64,000 nucleotides of DNA from Antedon bifida. Taxonomy: Eukaryota; Echinodermata; Crinoidea; Comatulida; Antedonidae. This document shows positions 39,301 to 46,350 of the stretch, one piece after another (the first letter of the stretch is position 1; every line of letters begins with the position of its first letter). The stretch lies in contig OY727096.1 of assembly GCA_963402885.1 (NCBI GenBank), forward strand, positions 6,882,001 to 6,946,000, read 5' to 3'. The notes beneath the pieces are model-generated. The model made no database searches. It was not told the origin of the DNA and worked only from the letters and a program-made list of their open reading frames with translations. Both the position numbers and the translations under genes were made by a program.

Positions 39301-42300
39301 CTCTGTTGGTAATTGTGTGTCCTAGGTAAACAAATTAGTCTCTATAACATTCTCAATTTTCTCATGATGAATCTTCACAAGAGAGCTCTGATCTGCGAGT
39401 ACTTCATTTCCAAAAACCTGTGTTTTTGTCTTCTTCAGAGATACTGCAAGGCCGAACCGTTAACACGTTGCCGCAATAATAGCGAGGACGCGTTGTGCCT
39501 CTTCGATACTTTTGGAGAAGACAACAACATCATCAGCATATGTAATCCATTTGACAACCTGTTTTCCACTCGCCGTTCCACTAACTCTCTTCTGTTCTCT
39601 ACTTGTACATTCATTTGATATTCTGAAATCGAATGTAATACCCCATCCATCTGGTAGGGCTTCATGGATTTCATTCTCAGCAATCTTTAAAACATAGTCA
39701 AAATAAAAGTTAAACAAACAGGGAGATTCCTGTCCGCCTTGTCGACATCCGACCAAAACGTCAAAGAACGTATTCATTCCGGCAATACATGCAATTGTTC
39801 CTTCTTATTAGAGCAGCTATGTGTTTTGCTCCGGTCCTCATCAATAAGACCCTGATTAGTAGATGACGAGGGATGTGGTCATACGCAGCAGTCAGATCAA
39901 TGTATGTAACTACAAGGGTTCCATCATGTTTTTGTATTACATTGTTAGTAATAAAAATGGCATCGGCCGTTGATCGATTAGCACGAAAACCATACTGATT
40001 TTCATTGAGGATCTTCTCATACGTAGCTTTTAGGCGTTCTGTTATGATCTTTGACAGAATTCTGCTCAGGTTTGCTCCAATAGAGATACCCCTATAGTTG
40101 CTTCATTCATGTTGCCTTTCTTAAATATACAAGTTATTTTGCTACCAAGCCATTGTGTGGGTACTTTTAGCGTGGGCCATATGAGGGACATCAGTGCAAA
40201 CAGAAACTCAACAAGATTATTACTTGAGTTGTACTTCAGGGTTTCCGTTTTTACTTTGTCTGTTCCTCCACTTTTTCCATTCTTAAATGAGTTAATCACT
40301 TTCTTAATTTCCTCTCTAGTTGGTATACTTTCATCGATGTTATCAGTGTCGTCTATAAGGTAGTGGTAACTTTCTGGATGTTGTACCTCATTTGGAACAG
40401 CCAACGGATCTGGACGTTCACCAAAATTGGTTTTAAAATGTTCTTTGAGTTTGTCGTTTTGGACTCTTAATTTGTCTGATGTCTTCATGACTGTAAATTT
40501 CTTTGCTAAGGCAAATTCCTTTTCAACTTGTCGAGCTTCTGCAACACTGTTTAGGTTGTTGACTAGCTTTTCATAATATTTTGTTCTTTAATTCATTCTG
40601 TTTTTCCTTTATATTTTTCTGTTGCTTTCTGAGAATTGTCAAATCTTTACATTTCCTTTGATCATCCATAAGCTTCCTTAATTATTTGTCATCCCATGGT
40701 TCTTTTCTCTTTACTGTTTCTACTTTAGGACAAACCTAATAATTAGTATGTAGGCCCTACCACCACCGTTAATACGTACAATACATGTTTTAATTCGTGA
40801 AAAAAATTCGGCCTAGAAATTTACGATGTATAGTCTATTTAGGAATTAGCTTTGTTTAAAAAATCAGTTCCTCGTAGAATATGAATCACAACGATATTTC
40901 ATTATCAATTTCGTGGTTAAAAATCAATAGTTTACAAAATAGTGCATGCAAATAGAGAAGTGTCAGCCTTCGTAGGGTCGTGCATGCCTTTGTGGTGGAT
41001 CGAGATGCCACTCCATCGCATGCAGTTAATTAATTGGTTGGTAAATCAGGGCATCATCAGCAAAAAAAAAAACAATGAGATTTTAACAATAGCAGCAATT
41101 CATTAAAGATGTACTTTCAATATTAAAGTTATTCAATTTAAGTCCAAAATTCGAGGCAAAAACAACAAGTTTACGTAATTAACAGGTAAATTAATTTGAT
41201 TACATTTCGTAATACTTCAAAATGACTCACTTTTTTTCGAAATATAAAAAAAAAAAAATGTATTTTATTAGTCAAAGGGACAATACATCTTTAACAACAA
41301 GGTCATATACATAGGTGCAGTCGCGTGCTTAAATTTGAGTTAGACCGATCGACCAACCGACCGACAAAACAATATAAAAAAGCAGCAAATGTTAAAAGAA
41401 TTGTATTTACATGATATAAAAATATAAAAAAGGTAGCACAAAAAAACACAATACAATATTATAGCAATAAAAAAAAAACATTAATGCCATTAAAATTTTA
41501 CGTTGTGGGTCGTCATCGTCGTAGGTGTTTTCGTCCTTTTTATTTTTCTTGTTTTTCTTCTTTTTCATTTTCTTTTCTTCTTCTTTTCTTCTTCTTTTTT
41601 TTTTTCTTTTTCTTTTTCTTCTTATCTTGGTCTTCTCCTTATATTGGTCTTCATTCGAGATTTTTACATAGGATAATTATTATATTGACTCAATTCCATT
41701 AACAAAAACAATAAGGGTACGAGGTTTGAAAAAATGGCGCCGACATGTAGTGGTTTTTTGTTTACCCTTGACGCGAAACTCATTACACATACTGTTTCGA
41801 TTCTTATCAACTACGTTTTATTTTAAACACTTTCTTTCTTCTACAATCATTAGAAAAAGTGTTGATTTCGATTAACTTACTTAAACGTTTATATTACTGT
41901 ATAACAATTGCATCTGAATGGCGAATGTGCTCTATCTGTAAAACCCACGACTATTATTAATCTAAAATAGGTGTTGTAGGTATATCTGTCCTCATTTTAT
42001 TATAGTTTAGTCGATATAATGAGCAGTCAATGTTGCAAAAAATTCATGGTTGTTGGGGGTGATATCCCGTTAATTGCTGCTGCAAACATTAAATGTAATA
42101 ATGAGAACATTTGAGTATCTGTAGTGAGAATAAATTATTGTTTCCAGTATCATATGCGACGTCTGTATTATTATATATGATTAAGGTTAACCTAAGACCT
42201 ATCATCCCCACAGTGAATAAATATCGTCGTCGGTCGTTTCACAAACCGAAAACGTAATACTTCTATACCTTTTTAAAATTTTGCTACGTAAACAAGCTTG

Positions 42301-45300
42301 ACACTTGAATATTAGTACAGGCAATCTATGGATTGACCCAAAACAAATTGCAATAGTTTTAAAACTTGTTTTTTTTTCTGATTCTGCAGTTATTGGAGTG
42401 TTTTATTTTCAAAATCTATTAAAATCGGTTTAGTTGAACATATATTTTTGAGGTCATTTGAGGTCAAATATGTCTAAAATTAGTAATAATCAATATTTAC
42501 CGAGATAATCTAAAAAAAGTAAATGTTTCACCTGGACATCTACTACTGGATTTACTCCACATACATTTCCTCTGGGGTCAAATGTTAAGGGGAAACCAGC
42601 ATAGAACCTACAGTAGAATACTATAGTCTCTCTCTCAAGATTTCTTGAAGGCAAAACTCTATTAACATTTTTCTAGTGTGTTCTAGAGGGAAAGGTCTCG
42701 TCTCTTGCTGCGATGAATTGTAAAAGCCCTACACAATATTGTGTTCTAGGTGGTTTCTGATTTTTTTTATATCAATCTTGAATTGAAATATATTATTTTA
42801 AATGTGTGTTTGTGGACTTTTCACTATATCATCGTCATTCATATTAAGAGAGGGCGTACGCATGCTTCTAGCCTATCGACGACGAAAGTTGGGCCTACGT
42901 CATATTTATTCACTGTGGGGATGCTAGGTTTTAGGTTAACCTTAATCATATATAATAATAGAGACGTCGCATATGATACTGGAAACAATAATTTATTCTC
43001 ACTACAGATACTCAAATGTTAATATTATTACATTACTATCACCCCTAACTACCATGCATTTTTTTGCAATATTGACTGCTCATTATATCGACTAAACTAT
43101 AATGAAATGAGGACAGATATACCTACTTTAGATTAATGATAGTCGTGGGTTTTAGAGATAGAGCACATTCGCCATTCAGATGCAATTGTTATACAGTAAT
43201 ATAAACGTTTAGGTAAGTTAATCGAAATCTAAACACTTTTTCTAGTGGTTGTAGAAGAAAGAAAGTGTTTAAAATGAAACGTAGTTGAAAAGCACATTTT
43301 AACAGTATGTGTAATGAGTTTCGTGTCAAGGGTAATCGAAAAACCACTACATGTCGGCGCTATCTTTTCAAACTTCGTACCCTTATTGTTGTTGTTGATG
43401 AAATTGAGTAAATATAATAATTACCCTTGTAAAAAACGCGAAAGAAGACCAATATAAGGAGAAGACAAAGATAAGAAGAAAAGAAAAAGAAAACAAAAAG
43501 AAGAAAAAAAGAAGAAAAGAAAATGAAATAGAAGAAAAAGAAGAAAAATAGAAAGGACGATAACACCTACGACGACCCGCAAAATAATTTTTTTAATGGC
43601 ATTAATGTTTTTTTTTTTTATTGCTATAATATTGTATTGTGTTTTTTGTGCTACCTTTTTTATATATTTATATCATGTAAATACATTTCTGTTAACATTT
43701 GCTGCTTTTTTATATTGTTTTGTCGGTTGGTTGGTCGATCGGTCTAACTCAAATTTGAGCACGCGACTGCACCCATGTATATGGCCTTGTTGTTAATGAA
43801 TTGCTGCTATTGTTAAAATCTCATTGTGTTTTTTGCCGATGATGCCCTGATTTACCAACCAATTAATTCTGCATGCGATGGAGTGGCATTACAAGATGAT
43901 CTTGATCACCTTAATACATGGGCTGATAACCAACTGATTTTTAATACCAGAAAAACTAAAGTTATGCATGCCACTCGAAAACGGGTATAAGCTAAAGAAA
44001 GTCGCTTTTCATAACAAATAATTTCTTTAAATAAATAAATAATACATAAAAATAGACAAAATGTAAATTTATTAAAAGTATGTATTATCGAAGTTGCATT
44101 AGGCTATGTTATTTCAAAAAGATTGTTACGTGACAAGAATTTAACCTTTTATTGTACATCCTTAAGGCCAATTTACACAGACGAGCGGTAACGTTAAGCG
44201 GTAATTGTAAGCGGAAAACCGCGTGACTTGTCCCATTTACACAGCGCGCAGAATTCGCGAGCGGTGTGGCGAAAAGTAGGTGCTTGTAGGCCTCGAAGCT
44301 AATGCATGTTACAGTCACTGCTGGCCTGGATGTGACTGACTGTCAGTAGGCCTAGCACACACAAGCTTAGGGACTTGATGCCTAATAACGTCCTAAATAT
44401 ATATTTTCTTTTCACTATCCTTATACAAACAATCAGTCACGTTGTAGTTTTTATTTCTGAATAATATGGAAAACTAGGATAGGCCTACAACGGCACTCAA
44501 ATTTATTGTCATCTTTGCTCGACGGACTCACGCAAACAAAGTTGTTGATAGATGACGTCTCAATCATGTCGTCGTTGGTTGACCAGAATCCCTAATTACT
44601 AGACATTTTATGATACACGCCCTTAAAACCTTCAATTTAGGTAAAGTCTTTATTGTTAATAATGAAAATACTCAGAATGTAGGGCCTAATATGAATAATG
44701 GAATTCGACAGCTCTACTTTTTATTCTGACTGAAGAAATCCTAGAAATTTAAATAAATAGCAATAATGAAGATGTACCTAAGGATTTTAAGGCAGTAGTA
44801 GTACTTTATAAATTGCTTTTTTCGATTGGTACCACGTTTATGACGTCATAATTCTGCATACTGTTGAAGTACGAACATTTTTTCTCTCTATTATATAGCT
44901 TTGTTCACCTATTACCCTAGTATTTGCATGCCATGTTTCAGAGCCGTCAGACGACGCGTAAAGAACTAGTAGGACTTGGTTGGCTCAATAGTGTCCAGAT
45001 GGAAGAGAAAGAGGAGAAGATGAGAAAGTCATAGACTCGAGGTGTGCCCGAGTAAATAAATGGGGTAACATGAACGAAAATTTGTTATTAAAATCACACG
45101 TATTAATTTATTATCATTATTACTATTATTTTTTGTACTGAAAATATTCAAACAATCATCTTAATATTGACGTTTTAATTTATTTTAACTTCTTTTTATC
45201 ATATAATACATTATAAGAGAGAAAAAATTGTATATTAGGCTTATAGATCTGCTATATTACACTCGTACATTTTGATTCTAGGCCTACATGTAAAATTGAA

Positions 45301-45464
45301 AGATCGTACAATATAAAATAAAAGTGGGTGAGAAAACAAAACCCCATACAGTGACACTGTGGAAAAATAAAAATAAAAAACTTACCAGAATAATAAGTAG
45401 TTTCGTCGGCTCTGATTACCACCAACAAACAGAACATATGTGCGATGTTATTCAATAAAATCAT
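24384..45464 (-). CDS. Secreted F-type lectin plus PAN-domain protein (5 exons)
   Basis: In transcription order the exons are 45464-45386, 26723-26607, 26254-26162, 25812-25600 and 24673-24384. Every junction splits a codon 1+2 and the total is 263 aa. Exon 1 is a signal peptide. Exons 2-4 form one F-type (fucolectin) domain with [41 protein letters not shown] and [11 protein letters not shown]. The fucose-binding His and RxDxxxxR are present (27 residues apart, one more than the usual 26). Exon 5 is a PAN/apple-like domain ([13 protein letters not shown]). F-type lectins bind fucosylated glycans and often act in innate recognition. Exon 1 lies 18.7 kb upstream, across a transposon-filled intron. 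I assign it by phase and by homology of its leader and upstream sequence to those of the paralogue at 58681. The exon set 2-5 is firm; the exon-1 link is inferred. Confidence 0.82.
25375..25495 (+). repeat. GTTACATTAGTGGTTA tandem repeat
   Basis: About six imperfect copies of a 16-24 base unit (GTTACATTAGTGGTTATT) lie in the last intron of the lectin-PAN gene. Confidence 0.7.
27140..27520 (+). mobile_element. Gypsy-type integrase C-terminal fragment (degenerate)
   Basis: With one or two frame changes the plus strand encodes a pol tail: [18 protein letters not shown]..., then [19 protein letters not shown] and [13 protein letters not shown], typical of the end of gypsy integrase. No catalytic core is left. 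It lies in intron 1 of the lectin-PAN gene, in the opposite orientation. Confidence 0.7.
27521..28890. other. AT-rich stretch, no gene seen
   Basis: May include LTR remains of the neighbouring gypsy fragment; a CTCCCCCCTC tract at 27895 could be a processing or priming site. I see no exon, RNA gene or clear repeat boundary. Confidence 0.4.
28900..30290 (-). mobile_element. LTR-retrotransposon gag-protease fragment (degenerate)
   Basis: Reading the minus strand from 30290, a charged coiled-coil segment ([20 protein letters not shown]) leads into a gag core with stops. A CCHC-like knuckle ([11 protein letters not shown], with its last Cys after a stop) is near 29460. An aspartic-protease segment ([14 protein letters not shown]) is near 29330. 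RT and integrase are absent. Several stops and frameshifts show it is dead. Confidence 0.7.
30235..31275 (+). repeat. Direct repeats of ~330 bp around a Penelope-like fragment
   Basis: GAGGTCAAAT at 30247, 30938 and (as TAGGTCAAAT) 31266 starts similar blocks. Each of the first two continues with ATATTTTAT, TAGCTATT and ACCTATCTAATGATA or its variants. AGGAATTACA plus TTTAAATAGAAACACT precedes the second and third. The Penelope-like fragment lies between the first and second copies. Confidence 0.55.
30490..30760 (+). mobile_element. Penelope-like element tail with degenerate hammerhead motif
   Basis: 30496-30614 encodes [20 protein letters not shown], continuing [14 protein letters not shown] and a stop. 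This is the characteristic C-terminus of GIY-YIG-bearing Penelope-like reverse transcriptases. About 100 bases later TTGAAAATGGTTC...GGTACCGAAACGTCG (30717-30751) resembles the hammerhead-like motif found in these elements, but its CTGANGA box is damaged. Only the 3' end is present. Confidence 0.7.
31617..31849 (+). CDS. PHD-finger exon, retroelement ORF1 or truncated gene
   Basis: ATG at 31617 opens a basic, Ser-rich N-terminus and then a PHD-like zinc finger ([21 protein letters not shown]). It runs into CAG-GTATGA, a good splice donor; reading through instead gives a stop at 31874. PHD fingers of this size occur in ORF1 of CR1-type non-LTR retroelements, which is my first guess. Upstream lie TGACGTCA (31492) and AAGATGGCCGCCATG (31407), which look promoter-like, so a host gene fragment cannot be excluded. 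The following 280 bases show no continuation. Confidence 0.5.
32131..33765 (-). mobile_element. Short LTR retrotransposon, gag-only, internally deleted
   Basis: Near-identical direct repeats at 32131-32320 and 33574-33765 act as LTRs. Between them the minus strand encodes gag: [20 protein letters not shown] at 33357, then, after a frame change, [15 protein letters not shown] and [20 protein letters not shown], a gypsy gag found widely in fish and marine invertebrates. A protease remnant ([15 protein letters not shown]) has lost the DTG/DSG motif. RT, RNase H and integrase are absent. GGAAGGAAGAGGCGG next to the 3' LTR (minus sense) fits a polypurine tract. I could not find a convincing target duplication. 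Confidence 0.8.
33797..34318. repeat. Left arm of a ~500-bp inverted repeat (partner 44345-44800)
   Basis: Reverse-complement matches to 44345-44800 run in order: AGGTACATCTTCATTATTGC, AGAGCTGTCGAATTCCATTA, ATTGAAGGTTTTAAGGG, CATCTATCAACAAC, CAACGTGACTGATTGTTTGT. About 115 bases near 33982-34098 are present only in this arm. Confidence 0.85.
34320..34846. other. Unassigned sequence inside the inverted repeat
   Basis: Nothing recognisable on either strand; open frames here show no family motifs. Confidence 0.4.
35286..35426 (-). repeat. 3' LTR of the gypsy element
   Basis: 141 bp with TG...CA termini, identical by eye to 39018-39158. In the minus sense it is the downstream LTR. Confidence 0.93.
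35613..39005 (-). CDS. Gypsy gag-pro-pol polyprotein with in-frame deletion
   Basis: One open frame of 1130 aa from ATG 39005; upstream codons are also open into the LTR. In order: gag core; zinc knuckles including [14 protein letters not shown]; aspartic protease ([11 protein letters not shown]); reverse transcriptase ([23 protein letters not shown]); RNase H ([25 protein letters not shown]); integrase core ([20 protein letters not shown]) and C-terminal domain. At [20 protein letters not shown], RNase H jumps straight into the integrase core. The end of RNase H, the connection and the integrase HHCC zinc domain are gone, without breaking the frame. It probably moves only with help from complete relatives. 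Confidence 0.93.
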   Translation of the reverse strand: MATFTIPAPMPLDMDSGNMAESWRRFAQRFDNFETATGVNAKPEATRVATLLSVIGQRALETYNTFTWDAETDKTKIGPVLAQFKKFCDGKRNITYERYIFNCRVQKEGEKFDSFVTSLKSLAETCEFGTLKDSLILDRIVIGINKPSLKQRLLRTENLTLDTAISKIRAETAASEQIEQMKQSKASDFSDATQHARTVRSHKKGKQKYQNTQQERESNPRKSRTSPTICIYCGGEYPHKGKNTCPAYGKKCNNCGKMNHYAKQCRQKHNAHAVDTMSNDENDRTTSEDEYSFHITGTESEKQPKVNLNIQGSTVNAIIDTGATINIMSMSTYKRLQHKPQLYTEKLPKVFGYGSRQALCLAGTFTANITYKTNTISASFSVAEKGVETLLSFNTAKALDLIQVTYNLNEHADATVLNKSTITETYKDRFTGIGKLNDTMCNLHINTEIQPVAQSHRRIPFHLRKKVESELKRLQELDIIEPVDNEPTPWISPITVVAKPKKPNEIRICVDMRAANKAISRERHVTPTIDDIIGKLNGAVMFSKIDMNAGYHQVMLAPKSRYITVFSTHVGLFRYKRLSFGVCSAAEKFQNVIQSALGGLKGVINISDDILVFGNTEAEHANNLKACMERLRDKNLTLNKAKCEFFKRSVEFYGHIFSDTGVSPDPKKIVSLQKAAAPTSKEQTRSLLGMTQYVARFIPNYATITTPLRKLTHKNTPWFWGEEEQQAFDKLKKTLTSSHVMAYFDPEKKSTVITDASPSGLGAILSQNGQPLAYASRALTSVETRYSQIEREALGVIWGIQHFHLYLCGSEFDVVTDHNEPLQMSKLPNGPWEEISIDFKDLPTGEHLLVILDDYSRFITVEVVKSTSAKTVIPKIDTVFANFGIPSIIRTDNGPPFNSHEFSQFTKYLGTHHRKITPLWPQANGEVERVMRNLKKVYKTAVAEGVNYKQSLNQYLRNYRATPHNTTGKPPASLIFRHTFKVRLPEIIKQSSINQNAVRDKDNAQKSKMKDYAERRKKPRKKQIEVGDMVLVKESGILTSTKTPYKTKPYKVTKTNGTMITAMRGRHGITRNSSFFKLLNNHVANTNTDSEDDYLTDDDSPGKHPITTNNARRNPQRVRQPPVYLKDYVP
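39018..39158 (-). repeat. 5' LTR of the gypsy element
   Basis: 141 bp, the upstream LTR in the minus sense. The internal region begins TTGGCGACGACG next to it, where the primer binding site is expected. Confidence 0.93.
40985..42228. repeat. Left arm of a ~1-kb imperfect palindrome
   Basis: Matches the reverse complement of 42890-43890 throughout: GATTAAGGTTAACCTAA, ATCCCCACAGTGAATAAATA, ATGAGTTTCGTGTCAAGGGT, CCACTACATGTCGGCG, ACGACGACCCRCAAAAT. It ends outside in a decayed reverse-transcriptase fragment (GATGATGCCCTGATTTACCA in reverse). A MITE at 41106-41291 is present only in this arm. The spacer to the right arm is about 660 bases and holds no recognised gene. Confidence 0.88.
41106..41291. 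mobile_element. AAGATGTA-type MITE inserted in the palindrome's left arm
   Basis: Ends AAGATGTA and TACATCTT, flanked by TA. The right arm has the empty site: it reads CATTAACAACAAGG (reverse complement), where the left arm has CATTA, the element, then TAACAACAAGG. The terminal sequence matches 22124-22440. Confidence 0.85.
42890..43890. repeat. Right arm of the ~1-kb imperfect palindrome
   Basis: Reverse-complement partner of 40985-42228. It includes the polypurine run 43440-43560 opposite the polypyrimidine run 41510-41640, and one copy of the GTCGGT/CACGCGACTGCA dispersed repeat. Confidence 0.88.
43826..43990 (+). mobile_element. Non-LTR reverse-transcriptase fragment at palindrome edge
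   Basis: Encodes [20 protein letters not shown], then [20 protein letters not shown] and [11 protein letters not shown] before a stop. This is the palm/thumb junction of a reverse transcriptase with the catalytic ADD. The outer part lies beyond the palindrome; the inner part is within the right arm. Confidence 0.75.
44150..44335. other. Possible MITE half
   Basis: AAGGCCAATTTACACAGACG and CCCATTTACACAGCGCGCAG look like inverted or internal repeat words of a small element, but no matching terminus was found. Confidence 0.3.
44345..44800. repeat. Right arm of the ~500-bp inverted repeat (partner 33797-34318)
   Basis: Reverse complement of the left arm at roughly 90% identity by eye. It lacks the ~115-base insertion present in the left arm. 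Confidence 0.85.
45386..45464 (-). CDS. First exon (signal peptide) of the lectin-PAN gene
   Basis: ATG at 45464 opens [20 protein letters not shown], a typical secretion signal, and ends in G-GTAAGT after 79 bases, phase 1. The leader AAGTCAATTGCA-ATG matches the paralogue's AAGTCAATCGCA-ATG at 58681, and the phase fits the lectin exon at 26723. No competing signal exon was found nearer. A different downstream partner cannot be fully excluded. Confidence 0.7.
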
Positions 45465-45675
45465 TGCAATTGACTTCGGATACACAGAAAAAAAAGAGTT
45501 ATATATAATTATAGGCATAGTTTTCAAAACGTCGATTCTTACTGAACGCATTAAAAAAACAAATTGCATAAGGAAACAGTATAAATACCATAATAAATAC
45601 CATAAACGAAATAAATTCTCAAAAAGAACGCCACGAAGAAGCGTACGAAAAAACAATAATTGATGTAGGCCTATT

Positions 45676-45760
45676 TAGCAAAACACTAGGTCTATATAGA
45701 AGATCTGGATTGGTCCTCTAAACCGGCTGTTGCTCAGTAGACCTACTAAATGAAATTATA
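45676..45760 (-). promoter_or_regulatory. Promoter-proximal block shared with the paralogue
   Basis: GCAAAACACTAGGTCTATAT plus GCTGTTGCTCAGTAGACCTA correspond to CCAAAACACTGGACTAGTCT and GTTGTTGATCAGTAGGCCTA at 58976-59020. Both blocks lie 200-350 bases upstream of their signal-peptide exons. A TATATAG-like word at 45690 could act as a TATA box; this is inference. Confidence 0.45.
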
Positions 45761-46350
45761 TAGAGAATGTTTTGTCGACGACTAGCGTGACGATATTTAA
45801 ATTGAAATGTTGGAAAGTAGGCTACAGTCGACCAGTAACGTTCACTTAATGTTAGTACATCACAGCATGGATTAACAAATAGAAGGATATGCATCAGTTT
45901 GAGCTTCCATAACTCCAGCCGACAGAAAGCGGACCGCCCACAATGTTACATAAACACAGTATTAACCGTCGTTAACAACGAAACGGTCGCGTGCCTTATA
46001 TATTGTTTACTGCACATGCTCAACAACCTTTAACCTTGTTGGCTATGCTTTCGCACGCTCTTATCTTGGTGGCATGATTAATATTTTATATTTTTAGTGC
46101 TAGCTGCTATGGCGACTAACAAAACTTTATGCGAATTTATATAACTTTTCTGAATTCAAATTAAACGGTCCCAGAAATATTACAAGATTATTACCTTTTT
46201 AACTCGTTCATAACCATTTTGATAGTTGGCTTACATTTAACTAGTTTACATTTATAAATAAATGATTTTACAATTAGAACAATTGCATTAATGGCTTTTA
46301 AATTAAAAAACTGATGCGCATCTTGGTATCCGAGAATTATGCTCTCTTTA
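45761..46350. other. Upstream region of the lectin-PAN gene
   Basis: No gene seen. A minus-strand TATATAAGG at 45994-46002 is another possible TATA box. The end of the L1-like element lies at 46351. Confidence 0.35.

Larger units (their letters stand above)
34847..40740 (-). mobile_element. Non-LTR retrotransposon interrupted by a gypsy element
   Basis: Reverse-transcriptase pieces lie on the minus strand from 40740 to 39164 and continue from 35281 to 34847. From 40488 down come [83 protein letters not shown] and [20 protein letters not shown] (catalytic ADD). Beyond the inserted gypsy element comes the thumb/C-terminal part ([35 protein letters not shown]). Several frameshifts and stops make it inactive. 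The 5' part, with any endonuclease, is missing. Confidence 0.82.

Noticed and set aside
41484..41702. Phe/Ser-rich open frame and its mirror at 43360-43566
   Set aside because: Both are produced by the polypyrimidine/polypurine runs of the palindrome arms.
40985..43890. Palindrome as an assembly artefact
   Set aside because: The arms differ by many substitutions and a MITE present in only one of them, which a folded duplicate of the same molecule would not show.
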